64,000 nucleotides of DNA from Marinihelvus sp942491555 (GCA_942491555.1 CALOBN010000006.1:160202-224201), one strand, 5' to 3'. Numbered from the stretch's first letter, positions 8,491-17,946 are shown. Notes: generated by a model not told the origin, from the letters alone. A program made the numbers and translations.

Positions 8491-9834
8491 CTATTCCAGC
8501 GTGTTCTTGTAGATGACACCGTCTTTCATAATGATGACGAAGTTCGTATGTGGGTCGGCGATCAGGTCGATGTTCTCGAGCGGATTGCCGTCGACCAGCA
8601 GCAGGTCGGCATACGCGCCCTCCCGAACCACACCGTTGTCACCGGGGTAGGGATCGCGCGGCCCGGAGCGCTTGAAGATCTCGTAGTTCTGGCTGGTCGC
8701 CATCTTCAGCACTTCCCAGGGCTCGTAATAGCGGGTGAGCTTGGCCAGCTGCGCCCCCTGACGCTCGGCGAGCGCGGGTGAACCCTGGGTGTCAGTGCCG
8801 AACCCGATGAGCAGGTCGTATTTATCCGCTAACTCGTAGGCTGTATCCGTTCCAGAGATCAGCAATTGGTACTTTTGTTCCTGAAACGAGCCGGCAGGTA
8901 ACGGGATCGCATCCTCATCGTCATAGAAGGGCTGCAGGCAGATCGACGTATTCGTCTCCTGCATCAGTTCTGCAGTTTCCTCGTCAATCATCTGGCCATG
9001 CTCGACATTCCGGACACCGCCGCGAATCGCATTCTGGATCGCCTTAGCGGAGTAGGAGTGAACTGTCACGTAGGTGCCCCAGTTCTCCGCCACTTCGACC
9101 GCCGCCTCGATTTCCTCGATGGTGTATTGCGACACGTCGAGCGGATCCGAGGGCGAGGCGACCCCGCCCCCACCCATGAGCTTAATGAAGACCGCCCCCC
9201 GCATCAGGTTCTCGCGCACGCGCTGCATGACTTGCGCCTTGCCGTCCGCGATGGCGACCGACCCCATCCTTTCCTGCGGGATGAGATCCCTCGAATAGCT
9301 CGAAGGTATCTCAATCGGGCTCCGGAAATCTGCATGGCCCGACGTTTGGGAAATCATCGACCCCGCAGCGTACATCCGGGGACCAACATACATACCCTCA
9401 TCGATCACCGCCTTTAGATCGAAGACATTGCCGCCCATGTCCCTGATCGTGGTGAAGCCCCGCATAAGCGTCTTTTCCGCTCCATCGGCCGCCACAAGGT
9501 TCAGCTTGCCCTCACCAAGCGCGAACGCGTTGCCACCATAATTCGCGGCCATGCTGTGCCAATGACAATCTGTAAGGCCAGGCATCAGCGTGCGCCCGCC
9601 ACCGTCGATGACCGTGCCACCGGCGACAGCAAGCGGTTCGGTCGACACGGCGGTGATCAGGTTGTCCATCACCACCACGTTGGCGTTTTCGATCAGGGCT
9701 TCGTTTACGCCGTCAAAGACGTTGACGTTCGTGAACAGGATCGGCCCGGAGGCGTCCTGGGCAACCGCCGGCTGGGCGACACTCAGAGCGACGGCAAGCG
9801 CCGCGGTCAAGATCCTGGTGTTTAGTTTCGGCAT
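8491..9834 (-). CDS. Exported amidohydrolase (imidazolonepropionase/prolidase-like)
   Basis: A 447-residue metal-dependent hydrolase of the amidohydrolase superfamily. The start at 9834 gives the signal peptide MPKLNTRILTAALAVALSVA cut after AVAQ. Metal ligands are visible: the HxH of DCHWHSM, the carboxylated Lys region VFIKLMGGGG, His in VTVHSYS and VEHGQM, and Asp in GFGTDTQ. This organisation (two zinc, KLMGGGG) is typical of the periplasmic Xaa-Pro/Xaa-Arg dipeptidase-like group, so a dipeptide or N-acyl amino acid is the likeliest substrate. It is the last gene of a minus-strand hydrolase cluster, ten bases after a class A beta-lactamase homologue. Confidence 0.88.
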   Translation of the reverse strand: MPKLNTRILTAALAVALSVAQPAVAQDASGPILFTNVNVFDGVNEALIENANVVVMDNLITAVSTEPLAVAGGTVIDGGGRTLMPGLTDCHWHSMAANYGGNAFALGEGKLNLVAADGAEKTLMRGFTTIRDMGGNVFDLKAVIDEGMYVGPRMYAAGSMISQTSGHADFRSPIEIPSSYSRDLIPQERMGSVAIADGKAQVMQRVRENLMRGAVFIKLMGGGGVASPSDPLDVSQYTIEEIEAAVEVAENWGTYVTVHSYSAKAIQNAIRGGVRNVEHGQMIDEETAELMQETNTSICLQPFYDDEDAIPLPAGSFQEQKYQLLISGTDTAYELADKYDLLIGFGTDTQGSPALAERQGAQLAKLTRYYEPWEVLKMATSQNYEIFKRSGPRDPYPGDNGVVREGAYADLLLVDGNPLENIDLIADPHTNFVIIMKDGVIYKNTLE

Positions 9835-9844
9835 TGGATTTCTC

Positions 9845-10843
9845 TTATTGAGGATTGGACGCGGGAGACAAGTAGAAGTAGTCGAACAGCGTGCGGGCGA
9901 TCTCGGCAATTGCCCGATCCCTGTCCGCCGTGGATGTCTCGCTGCTGTTCGTGAACACGGCGATAGCGAACCGCCGACCGTCGGGGAGCGTGACATAACC
10001 GGCGTCGTTGGCAACTCCGCCTAAGGTTCCGGTCTTGTGCGCGACGGGCGTTCCCTTCGGCAAGAGCCCCTTAATACGGCCATCGCCGGTGCGCGTGCGC
10101 GACATGACGCCCAGCAGGAACTCGCGGCTTTCCGGGCTCATCGCCGTGCCACCGTCGATGGCAAGCAGGAGTTTCAGATACGCATTGGGCGTTGTGTGGT
10201 CGCGGGGATCCGCCTCGAAGTCCGGATTGGGATCAAGCTGGGCCGCCACCAGTGCCGGGTTGTTGCTGATGGCCTCAGCGACAGCTTCTGGGGTGACCGA
10301 TGGCACGCCGTAGAAATCCATGAGAATCCCGCGGACAGGCCGATCGACCCTGAAGTCGGTGATCCCGAGCCTGCGCAGGTTCTCGGTCACCGCCGCTGGT
10401 CCACCTGCCAGCCCCATAAGGACGTCGGTCGCCGTGTTGTCACTCTCTGTGATCATCGGATATATCAAGTTCGCCAACGAGAACTGGACCCCGGAGTAGG
10501 GGAATCTCTCGGCAATCGCAACTACGCCGGCGACATACATGTCTTGCGGGACGTCGACCATTTGGTCGAGACTGAGTTCTCCCTTGTCCACAAGATCCAT
10601 CACTTTCGTGGCAATCGCAACCTTGTAGGTGCTGGCCATGGCGAAGGTCTCATCGCCATTGAACGAGATGACCTCGTCGCCGCCGATTTCCTGCGCCGCG
10701 AAGCCTATGCGCCCGGCAAGCGGCGACGCGATCTGTCCGATCGCCTCTCCAACGGACTGTTCTTGCGTTGTCTGGCCGTATGCCGGGCCGAAGGCAGCCG
10801 CCGCAGAAATCGCGAGGGCTACGATAACTTTACGTAATTTCAT
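9845..10843 (-). CDS. Class A beta-lactamase homologue without Glu166
   Basis: A 332-residue exported protein (signal MKLRKVIVALAISAAAAFGP, AAGGAGAA ribosome-binding site). The class A serine fold is clear: S71-T-Y-K74, S134-D-N136 and K270-T-G272. Counting from SDN, Arg164 of TEM corresponds to R168, but the position of the general base Glu166 is V170, and the omega loop is followed by an insertion of about 35 residues before RDHTTP. Without Glu166 the acyl-enzyme should not be turned over in the usual way, so penicillin hydrolysis is doubtful. It may act on another ester or amide, or bind beta-lactams or peptidoglycan peptides. It lies between two hydrolases in one direction. Confidence 0.85.
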   Translation of the reverse strand: MKLRKVIVALAISAAAAFGPAYGQTTQEQSVGEAIGQIASPLAGRIGFAAQEIGGDEVISFNGDETFAMASTYKVAIATKVMDLVDKGELSLDQMVDVPQDMYVAGVVAIAERFPYSGVQFSLANLIYPMITESDNTATDVLMGLAGGPAAVTENLRRLGITDFRVDRPVRGILMDFYGVPSVTPEAVAEAISNNPALVAAQLDPNPDFEADPRDHTTPNAYLKLLLAIDGGTAMSPESREFLLGVMSRTRTGDGRIKGLLPKGTPVAHKTGTLGGVANDAGYVTLPDGRRFAIAVFTNSSETSTADRDRAIAEIARTLFDYFYLSPASNPQ

Positions 10844-11006
10844 TTTTGGATTCTCCTTTTGCGAGATGAGGTTTGGGACTGTCCACTGGGAAGGGCAGGT
10901 GCAACTTGGGCATCCCCGTCGAGAACTCGGCATTCTCCAATGACAGCGGCGACGCGAAGCGCCGCTCGCTGCAACCAATTGCCAGGTATGACAAAGTTTA
11001 TTTGCC

Positions 11007-12428
11007 TTATGCTCCGTTGAGCATTTTCGCCGCGTTGCGCAGATATCCCGGCGAATGATCGATCCCTGAGATTTCATCCGGGTTGGGCGCCAAGCCGAAG
11101 TACATGCCACAGAAATCACGGGCCGGGTCGACATAGATACCCTGCCCCATGTTGCCGTGTTTGAACATGGCGCCGTCGCTGAAGACATGGTCCCACTGGG
11201 CCGAGTTGTAGGCAGGGACTTCGCCGAACCAGTCGGTGCCGTATTGCTCTTCGGTCGAGCCCTTGTAGGCCTCGGGATTGCCCATGGTCTGGATGCTTTT
11301 CAGCAGCCTGTCCGAGATGATCTGCTCATCCGACACGACATTCCAACTGGGCGTGTAAATCAACGTGTAGCGCAACAGGTCCTCGGGCGTCGTGTTGTGC
11401 AAACCGGCGGCCAGAGGAGTTCCGTCCGGCGCGAGCCCGCAAATGAAAGGGTTCTTCGATCCGATCTTCGACCAGACCCTCTCGTTCCAATAGTCCTGCC
11501 ACCGCATTCCAGACACATATTGCGTCGCCAGCACCAGCGTCTGGGTATTCGCGCCGGAATAGCGGAAACGTTCGCCTGCGGATTCACCCGGCAATGGCTC
11601 GGCGTTCTTGGACATCTCGCGGAAATCGCCCTTGTTCGGCTCGAAACCGGCCGTGAACCAGTTTGCGATCCACGAATCAGGGTTCAGCAGGTTCTCGATG
11701 GTTTCCTCAATATTGAGGCCGGAGGACATGTTCATCACGTTCCTGACCGTCGCCTGCTCCCAGGCCGACCCTCTGATCTCGGGCACGTAGGTCGGGACCG
11801 GCTTGTCCAGATCGATCTTGCCCTCATCAGCAAGCATTGCGACAAGCAGGCCAACCGTCGGTTTGGATGCCGACATCCAGATGTGAATATCGGTGGGATT
11901 CATGCCCGGATAGACCTCGAAGACGACTTTGCCCTTGTGGGCCATCATCATCGCCTGAACCTGGCGCTTGCCGACCAGATATTCCTTCAGCGGCGGCGTG
12001 GGTGTACCGTCAGCAGCCGTATAGGTCAGATCCAGAATTGACGGATCGATTGCCCTCTCGAGCCTGGAAAACTCCTGCGGCGGAGGGACGTAGGAGCAGT
12101 GGAAGAACTCGGGGATATTGAGGTTGTAGTAGATGGAATCTTCGTTGCCCGACTGCCAGTTGGGAAAACTGTAGTTCTTGGTCGCCTTGGCGATGAATTC
12201 CGGGGACTGGGGCTTTTTCCACCTGGCCATCGGGCTGTCGACTTCAAGCGGCTCGAAACCCGATGCGCCAACCCGGACTGGCCCGCTCGTTTGTGCCGCG
12301 ACAGGCCGGATGGGCAGCCCGAGCCCGGCTGCACCCGCCGCCGCTCCGACAGCCACTCCACTCGCCATAAAGCTGCGCCGTGAAAGACCCTTTGGGGCGT
12401 CGTAATCTTTGTCGTGTTTCGTGTTCAT
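11007..12428 (-). CDS. Tat-exported serine hydrolase (beta-lactamase class C/esterase family)
   Basis: A 473-residue protein with a twin-arginine signal, LSRRSFMASG at residues 15-24 and a following alanine/glycine-rich hydrophobic segment cut near VAAQ. The SxxK motif S186-A-S-K189 and YSGANTQ place it in the PF00144 serine hydrolase family; HGNMGQGIYVDP fills the third motif region. Tat export implies folding in the cytoplasm. Related proteins hydrolyse esters, D-amino acid amides or lactams. The nearest downstream gene on the same strand is the class A homologue, 163 bases away; that gap shows no further gene. Confidence 0.88.
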   Translation of the reverse strand: MNTKHDKDYDAPKGLSRRSFMASGVAVGAAAGAAGLGLPIRPVAAQTSGPVRVGASGFEPLEVDSPMARWKKPQSPEFIAKATKNYSFPNWQSGNEDSIYYNLNIPEFFHCSYVPPPQEFSRLERAIDPSILDLTYTAADGTPTPPLKEYLVGKRQVQAMMMAHKGKVVFEVYPGMNPTDIHIWMSASKPTVGLLVAMLADEGKIDLDKPVPTYVPEIRGSAWEQATVRNVMNMSSGLNIEETIENLLNPDSWIANWFTAGFEPNKGDFREMSKNAEPLPGESAGERFRYSGANTQTLVLATQYVSGMRWQDYWNERVWSKIGSKNPFICGLAPDGTPLAAGLHNTTPEDLLRYTLIYTPSWNVVSDEQIISDRLLKSIQTMGNPEAYKGSTEEQYGTDWFGEVPAYNSAQWDHVFSDGAMFKHGNMGQGIYVDPARDFCGMYFGLAPNPDEISGIDHSPGYLRNAAKMLNGA

Positions 12429-12542
12429 TGGTATGTCCTCTCGCTATTTGAGGCTTGAAACAATCTAATTGGCGTGCCTGACCCTACAGGGGGTATTTGT
12501 CTTGTGCCGCCGAATAATCTTGGCGAGGGGTGCATGAGCTGC

Positions 12543-13076
12543 TTAGGTTGCATGTTTCGCCATCGACCTTAGCGACAACATTGTCACGCCCACAAACACG
12601 AGCTTGATGCCGAGGAACACCCCAATCGCAACCGTCCCGGCCAGCGGAAAGCCGATAAAAAGCATGATGCCCAGGAGCACCGTCACCACGGCGTCGAACA
12701 GCAGCCAGCCTTTACCCTCCTGTATTGAGAATGCGGCGAAGAACTCGGAGAGGCCATCGACGAAGAAGTAGATACTCAGCATGATGGTCAGGATTGCTGA
12801 AGACATCAGTGGACTCGCGACAACGGCAAAGCCCGCCAGCAAGGTCAAGACACCGATCAGGAACACCAGGATACCCTTGCCCAGGCTGCCAGCCTTGAAG
12901 GCCCAGATCATGCGCATGATACCTGCGGCGATGACCAGTGCGCCGACCAACAGCAGAATCGATTGACCTGCAATCCAGGGCATGGCGATCGCCACGGCAC
13001 CTAAAATGATGGACAGCCAGCCCATGAGTCTCATGCTGCTGCTCACTTTCTGTAAATTGGGAGTTTCTGCATTCAT
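12543..13076 (-). CDS. hdeD: HdeD family membrane protein
   Basis: A 177-residue protein with six predicted transmembrane helices in a threefold repeated pattern, typical of the HdeD/DUF308 family (MRLMGWLSIILGAVAIAMPW, IMRMIWAFKAGSLGKGI). In Escherichia coli HdeD belongs to the acid-resistance island, but the biochemical role is unknown. A second, distinct copy is at 25597-26145 in the phospholipid cluster. Here it sits between the D-aminoacylase-like gene and the Tat hydrolase. Confidence 0.88.
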   Translation of the reverse strand: MNAETPNLQKVSSSMRLMGWLSIILGAVAIAMPWIAGQSILLLVGALVIAAGIMRMIWAFKAGSLGKGILVFLIGVLTLLAGFAVVASPLMSSAILTIMLSIYFFVDGLSEFFAAFSIQEGKGWLLFDAVVTVLLGIMLFIGFPLAGTVAIGVFLGIKLVFVGVTMLSLRSMAKHAT

Positions 13077-13131
13077 TGTTTTGTCCTTTTAATGGGTGAA
13101 ATTGATCTGACGTCGCACAGGTTTCTCGCCC

Positions 13132-14775
13132 TCAGTTTTCGATTGTCTGGGGAAAGGCACCCGTGAAGTCTGTGGGCATAGGCATACCGGTCGAGAATTC
13201 GGCATTCCACGCCTCTTCCGAGATCGGCTCGAAGCGCGGCTTGTCTTCCGGTTCAAACCGGACCGGCTGACCGGGGAAGACAGGAAGCAGCTCATCGTCA
13301 CGCACAACGATCTGACCGTTGACGATCACGGCTTCCATGCCCGTCGAAGGGACAGCGCCCTTTTCGTAGGTCGAATTGTCCGTGAAGGTTTCGGGGTCAA
13401 AGACCACGATATCGGCAACCATCCCAGTCTGGATGCGGCCGCGCTCCTGCATGAACCTCAGCCCCGTATCGCCAAGATGCTTGGCCGCGTTGTAGCTGAG
13501 AATCGACATCAGCTGCATCATCGGGATGTCGTGTTCCCGACCAAGACTTATCGTTTTGGCTCGGGTGCCAGCCGTCCGCGGATGGGTGCCGCCCAGTTGG
13601 TCCATCGGGAAATCCCACGGTGCGTCGTACGGTGTGGCTACAGTTGCGTCACTGGCCACGGTCACACCCTTCAGCGTCAGCCACTTAGGCTCGTTTTCTT
13701 CGGGCTGCTTGAAGATGACGATTAGCGTGGACGGATCGGATGCGACGGTTTCCTTGTAGGTCTCCAAGGTGTAGAACTCATTCGTTTCCGGATCCAGCAT
13801 GGTATCTTCATAGCGTTTGCCAAAACCGTCGATCCAGCTCTCAGGCTCCAGGAACTCGGCATTGATCGTGGTGGAACCCGCAGCGTAGGGATAGACTTCA
13901 CCCCAGATGTTGTGTCCCTGTTCCTGAAGCTCAATAATCATCTGGTGTGCAAGCCGCCAGCCGTCATTGTTGAAGTGCAGCACGATCGCCGGGGCGCCAA
14001 GCGCCACGGCGTTGGCAATGAGTTCCTGCGCGCCGTTGTTCTCCGTCGTGTCGGTGCCGAGCGTATAGCGTGTATGAGCACCCGTCGGGCGGTCATAGCG
14101 CGCACCGACTTTCTGTACCTCGAACATCTCCCGTGAAGAGACGCCCTCTCTCATGTAGCCTACGGTGCTGCCGATGCCGGGGGCGCCAGCCTGCAGGCCC
14201 TTGTCAATCTCCTCGAGAATCGCGTTGCCCTGTTCCAAAGTCGGGCGCGTCACGCTCCAGCCGGTTTGCTTGCGGGTTTCAAGCGCGGCTATGGGGCCAT
14301 CTATCAGGTAATCGGCGCCGTCTGACCCGTCGATGACCATCGCGCGGGCTAACTCGTGGCTAACCGCACAGCCGTAGTTGGCCTGGGTCACACCGGCACG
14401 CGCTTCGTACCAGTCGGCCATATAGGATCCCGCACAGCCCAATTCGAAATCTATGCTGCTGGTCAACCCGTCGCGCAAGCCGAGGGAATAGCCGGCCGGC
14501 ATCTGAAAGTGGAAATGCGTGTCGATAAAGCCCGGTGCGACGATCTTGCCGGTGGCGTCAACGGTCTCGGCGCCCTGCAGCGGCTTTTTGCTGATCATGA
14601 CGATGCGACCGTCGGTGATGCCGACATTCGCGATATCGTCGTACATCGTTTCGGGATCAATGACGCGTCCATTGTTAATAACGAGGTCGTAGTCCTTCGC
14701 CATGGCTGGCATGGCAAAAGTTGTCAGGCCAAGGAGCAATCCCAGCCCAAAAGAAAGTGTTTTTCTGGTTTCCAT
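13132..14775 (-). CDS. N-acyl-D-amino-acid deacylase-like amidohydrolase (exported)
   Basis: A 547-residue member of the D-aminoacylase/dihydroorotase-like amidohydrolases. The start at 14775 gives the signal METRKTLSFGLGLLLGLTTF cut after PAMA. The HxH metal motif is in GFIDTHFHFQ; the family Cys-rich ligand region is represented by FELGCAGSY, and the C-terminal SILSYNAAKHLG plus GRIQTGMVADIVVFDP are characteristic of D-aminoacylases. Expected chemistry is hydrolysis of N-acyl-D-amino acids or D-peptides in the periplasm. Its start lies 105 bases behind a -10-like element of the shared promoter architecture at 14881-14926, so it probably responds to the regulator at 16633-17946. Confidence 0.87.
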   Translation of the reverse strand: METRKTLSFGLGLLLGLTTFAMPAMAKDYDLVINNGRVIDPETMYDDIANVGITDGRIVMISKKPLQGAETVDATGKIVAPGFIDTHFHFQMPAGYSLGLRDGLTSSIDFELGCAGSYMADWYEARAGVTQANYGCAVSHELARAMVIDGSDGADYLIDGPIAALETRKQTGWSVTRPTLEQGNAILEEIDKGLQAGAPGIGSTVGYMREGVSSREMFEVQKVGARYDRPTGAHTRYTLGTDTTENNGAQELIANAVALGAPAIVLHFNNDGWRLAHQMIIELQEQGHNIWGEVYPYAAGSTTINAEFLEPESWIDGFGKRYEDTMLDPETNEFYTLETYKETVASDPSTLIVIFKQPEENEPKWLTLKGVTVASDATVATPYDAPWDFPMDQLGGTHPRTAGTRAKTISLGREHDIPMMQLMSILSYNAAKHLGDTGLRFMQERGRIQTGMVADIVVFDPETFTDNSTYEKGAVPSTGMEAVIVNGQIVVRDDELLPVFPGQPVRFEPEDKPRFEPISEEAWNAEFSTGMPMPTDFTGAFPQTIEN

Positions 14776-14880
14776 AATCGTCTCATTGCTTGATGATAGT
14801 TTTTGAACTCGACACAAGTCATCATGACCTGGTGAGGTTTGCTGAGCGCTCGATTCCTAACGGACAGTCGTTAATCTTTG

Positions 14881-14926
14881 AGCATAGTTCGGATATCCAT
14901 GCCGCGACCTGATGAAAATATGATGA
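14881..14926 (-). promoter_or_regulatory. Direct-repeat promoter site A (upstream of D-aminoacylase-like gene)
   Basis: On the minus strand TCATCA is repeated with 11-bp spacing (TCATCATATTTTCATCAGGT, 14926 to 14907), followed after 20 bases by TATGCT (14886-14881) as a possible -10 box. The same arrangement occurs at sites B (16583-16627) and C (29769-29813). An 11-bp direct repeat overlapping the -35 region is how OmpR/PhoB-type winged-helix activators bind. The overlapping palindrome TGACGTCA lies at 14924-14931. Confidence 0.6.
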
Positions 14927-14962
14927 CGTCATTCAACATTAAATCGTCTGCCCCGGCGACAC

Positions 14963-16453
14963 TCAAAATGAGTACTTGGCCATCAACTGGAGGCGCGTGG
15001 CGGTCCCGGTTGCGTCGTTTTGTACCCGCGTCTTGCCATACATGATCTCCGCACCGGTCGAAAAATTGCCCTGTTTGGGGCTCCAGATAATATTCAGATG
15101 CCCGATCCCACCAGTCTTCAGCTCGAAAGGGCCGCGCGCCTCCGGCGTGTCCAGCACACCGTAGGCGTAAGATCCTTGTGTGGTCAAGGTCGGTGACCAG
15201 TCATAGCCAAATCCAAGCACGGCGGCGAATGACGGAAACGTAGTGAGAGTACCGTCGGCCTCCAGGATCGCGTTGGCGTCGGTACCAGCGAAGGCCATGA
15301 TGTTTTCACCAGCACCCTCCGTGTAGGTGAGGTGGTAAGTCATGAACGCCCTATCGCCGATGTTTTGGCGGCCGCCGACCAGGAATGCGAGTTGCACCGC
15401 GCTGTCCGAGGGTTCGTCCTCAAAGCCATCCCAGTGAAGCTGACCGATGCTCGCTCCAAAGGAAACAATACCGCCGTCGTAGTCGTAGTCGGCCCGCGCA
15501 GCGAACATCGGCCACTGCGTTGTGGCTTTGCCGGGAAGGTCGTTCAAATTTTGTATACCGAGAAACTGCAAGTCCTCTGCAGAAACCGCAAATGTCCAGC
15601 GATCGTTCAGTGGCCTGGTGTAGCGTATCTGTGCTGCGCGGCCGCCGAACAGGGCGTCTCCTGCGGCAAAGTCAATCATGATCGGTATTGCCTCCAGGAA
15701 CGTGAGGTTTGTCCAGGTCTGACCGATAATAAAATCGCCTGCTGTTATATAGGCCTGGCGCAGGCGAAACTTGTCGTCGGGCGTAAAGAAGTCCCCCTCG
15801 ATGAAGCCCCTGAGGGGCACCGCCCCGGGGATGATCCGGCGGATGTCGAGATTGAATCGCGTGTCATTGGCAAAGAAATCGACGTAGGGATCGCCACCAA
15901 ACTCAGGCATCCCCTCAACCGGAATGGTTCGCATAAGAAACTGTCGAGGGTCGAGCGTGCCGTCAAAATCGGCGACAAAATCGCCTTTAATATAGCCGCC
16001 GATTTTCATCCGCGTGTTAGTGCCAAACATCGGCCAGGAAGCCGGGAACTCGTCTGAGATCAGATCATCACTTGTCATAATCTGATGCGTCTCGCGCACA
16101 CCCCCGTTCAGTCCCTCTACCTGACCGGAATGTATGTCAGAATCTTCCAGGGGCGTCGAACCGGTCATCGCCAGGCTCTCGTCACTCTCTACAAGCTCGC
16201 TACTCACTAACGCATCGCTGCTCTGCGCAACCTCGTCACTCTCTGCAACCTCGCCACTCATTGTCTCGAGCTCGAGTTGCTCAATGCGTTTTTCCAGTTG
16301 CTTCACAAGCTTCTGCAGTTCGAGTATGCGCTCGTCCTGTTCCGAATCCTCGCTCTGCAAATCCTGCGCCTGGACCAGCGATGCAGCCGACAGCGCGAGA
16401 GCGGCAACCGTAACGCATACTGCCATCCGGAAACTATTCACTTGCCAGGTCAC
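14963..16453 (-). CDS. Outer-membrane porin of the DcaP type with coiled-coil N-terminus
   Basis: A 496-residue protein with a Sec signal (residues 1-29, cut after VQAQ), a heptad coiled coil ILELQKLVKQLEKRIEQLEL, an acidic low-complexity linker rich in Ser, Glu and Asp (about residues 65-105), and a beta barrel ending in phenylalanine (MAKYSF), the outer-membrane insertion signal. MKIGGYIKGDFVADFD and FIIGQTWTNLTFLE are typical of DcaP-like trimeric porins that take up dicarboxylates, peptides or sulfonamide-type compounds. It lies between the regulator and the hydrolases and has its own direct-repeat promoter (site B), so it probably imports the hydrolase substrates. Confidence 0.85.
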   Translation of the reverse strand: MTWQVNSFRMAVCVTVAALALSAASLVQAQDLQSEDSEQDERILELQKLVKQLEKRIEQLELETMSGEVAESDEVAQSSDALVSSELVESDESLAMTGSTPLEDSDIHSGQVEGLNGGVRETHQIMTSDDLISDEFPASWPMFGTNTRMKIGGYIKGDFVADFDGTLDPRQFLMRTIPVEGMPEFGGDPYVDFFANDTRFNLDIRRIIPGAVPLRGFIEGDFFTPDDKFRLRQAYITAGDFIIGQTWTNLTFLEAIPIMIDFAAGDALFGGRAAQIRYTRPLNDRWTFAVSAEDLQFLGIQNLNDLPGKATTQWPMFAARADYDYDGGIVSFGASIGQLHWDGFEDEPSDSAVQLAFLVGGRQNIGDRAFMTYHLTYTEGAGENIMAFAGTDANAILEADGTLTTFPSFAAVLGFGYDWSPTLTTQGSYAYGVLDTPEARGPFELKTGGIGHLNIIWSPKQGNFSTGAEIMYGKTRVQNDATGTATRLQLMAKYSF

Positions 16454-16582
16454 CTGTGACTGGACCAGGGCAAGGTTTGGGGTTTTCGATTTGAATGATA
16501 CTTGCTTCCTTTGAAGCCAGGAGGGATCAGGAATTTACCCTGCACTACACGGACCGGGGCAAGCCAGACGTTTAGCCTAAAA

Positions 16583-16627
16583 GTGATAACACGGGGCTCG
16601 GTAATAAACCTGATGAAAATATGATGA
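16583..16627 (-). promoter_or_regulatory. Direct-repeat promoter site B (upstream of porin)
   Basis: Minus-strand TCATCA repeats 11 bp apart (16627 to 16611), CAGGT ending at 16608, then 19 bases and TATCAC (16588-16583). The core is identical over 20 bases to site A apart from flanks. It lies 158 bases upstream of the porin start and immediately beyond the stop of the regulator gene. Confidence 0.6.
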
Positions 16628-16632
16628 GGCGT

Positions 16633-17946
16633 TCAGCCGTAAAGCGACTTCCAGCGCTGGTCGTCCCGCAGCACAGCCAGCCGGGGGTCAACTTTGGCGC
16701 CGTAAAACCAGGGGCATTGCTCGACGCGTGCTTCATTCAGCAAAGACAATGCCTCGTCAGTTCTGCCCAGGGCCACAAGTGCGGGCGCCATGATCGGACG
16801 CGGACACCGTGGCAGCTGAGCGCTGTAGGCCTTCTCGAGCAGGTCGGCGGCTTCGTCCGTCTTGCCGCAGACCGCCAGAGGCCAGGCCACAAAGGCCCTG
16901 GTAGCGGGTATATCCGGCGCCAGGGCCAACGCTTTGTGTGCAAATTCCAGCGCCTGCGGATAGTCGCCGAGCGTGGCGAGGAAAATGCTGATAAACGCGT
17001 GGGCAAGATCTTCCTTCGGGTGGTGTTCCAGAATCTGGCGTTCGAAATCCAGGGCCTCATTGACCCTGCCCGCGAGAAACAGGGTGATATCGTGCACTGC
17101 AGAATTATACCGGGAGTGCGGATCCAGTCCGACGGCGCGGGCGGCGGACGCTAGCGCCGCTTGCAGATTGCCCTCGGCGCGGTGAACCAGGGCCTCATAG
17201 GCGTAGCTGCGCGAATACCCGGGATCGAGACGCTGTGCGTGAGCGAGAGATTTCTTTCCCGTCTCCATCTCGCCTTGTTGCAGCGCCTCGAACAAGCCAC
17301 GCACACCCAGGGCCTGGACGATGTTGGGGTCTATGCTTTGCGCCGCATGGCAGGCATCGAGGCCCACCCGTAAACCCTCCTGTGGCTGGATGAACCCCCG
17401 AAAGCACTGGATCATGCTCACTTCGGCTATGGCCGCGTGCGCTGCGGCGTAATCCGGGTCGACTCGCACAGACTCTCTGAACCAATGGAGGGCCCGTTCC
17501 ATGGAGTCCGGATCGGGGTAATTGGCAGCGGCCAGTCCTGCCTGAAAGTGCGAATAAGCCTGTGGTTTGGTTTGAATCGTACTTTCCAGTGCCGACCGGT
17601 GGGAGCTCATCCATGAACGGTCGGCCGGAACCACCAGTCTATACCCCCGCTTCGGAATGGTCCTGATGTATTCGCGCCCTTCAGGTTTCAGGGCATTTCG
17701 CAATGAATAGACGCAACGGACCAGGGATTGGTAGCCGACCGACTGACGCGGCCAGAGATGACGATAGATGGTTTCGTGTTCAACGACCTCACCGTGGTTG
17801 AGAGCCAGCAATTCCAGCAGCGCCATTTCTTTGGGAGGTAAGTGAACTTCACGATCATCGCGCCACAACCCAACGCCGACTTTCAGTCGGAAGGGTCCAA
17901 ATTGTTGATGGACGTCTGTGGACATCGGATGCACCGGCGAACCCAT
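16633..17946 (-). CDS. OmpR/CadC-type winged-helix regulator with TPR sensor region
   Basis: A 437-residue cytoplasmic protein. Residues about 15-110 form a Trans_reg_C winged helix: LPPKEMALLELLALNHGEVV, HLWPRQSV, LVRCVYSLRNAL and YIRTIPKRGYRLV. The rest is TPR-like repeats (ALHWFRESVRVDPDYAAAHA, ALEFAHKALALAPD). There is no receiver domain and no transmembrane helix, so ligand or protein binding by the TPRs is the probable input. It is the first gene of the cluster and the direct-repeat sites upstream of the porin and the D-aminoacylase-like gene fit its domain type. An internal ATG at 17925 is a possible start. Confidence 0.87.
   Translation of the reverse strand: MGSPVHPMSTDVHQQFGPFRLKVGVGLWRDDREVHLPPKEMALLELLALNHGEVVEHETIYRHLWPRQSVGYQSLVRCVYSLRNALKPEGREYIRTIPKRGYRLVVPADRSWMSSHRSALESTIQTKPQAYSHFQAGLAAANYPDPDSMERALHWFRESVRVDPDYAAAHAAIAEVSMIQCFRGFIQPQEGLRVGLDACHAAQSIDPNIVQALGVRGLFEALQQGEMETGKKSLAHAQRLDPGYSRSYAYEALVHRAEGNLQAALASAARAVGLDPHSRYNSAVHDITLFLAGRVNEALDFERQILEHHPKEDLAHAFISIFLATLGDYPQALEFAHKALALAPDIPATRAFVAWPLAVCGKTDEAADLLEKAYSAQLPRCPRPIMAPALVALGRTDEALSLLNEARVEQCPWFYGAKVDPRLAVLRDDQRWKSLYG

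Noticed and set aside
14907..14926. Pho box
   Set aside because: The 11-bp periodicity fits but the half-site TCATCA does not match CTGTCAT, and no pho genes are linked.
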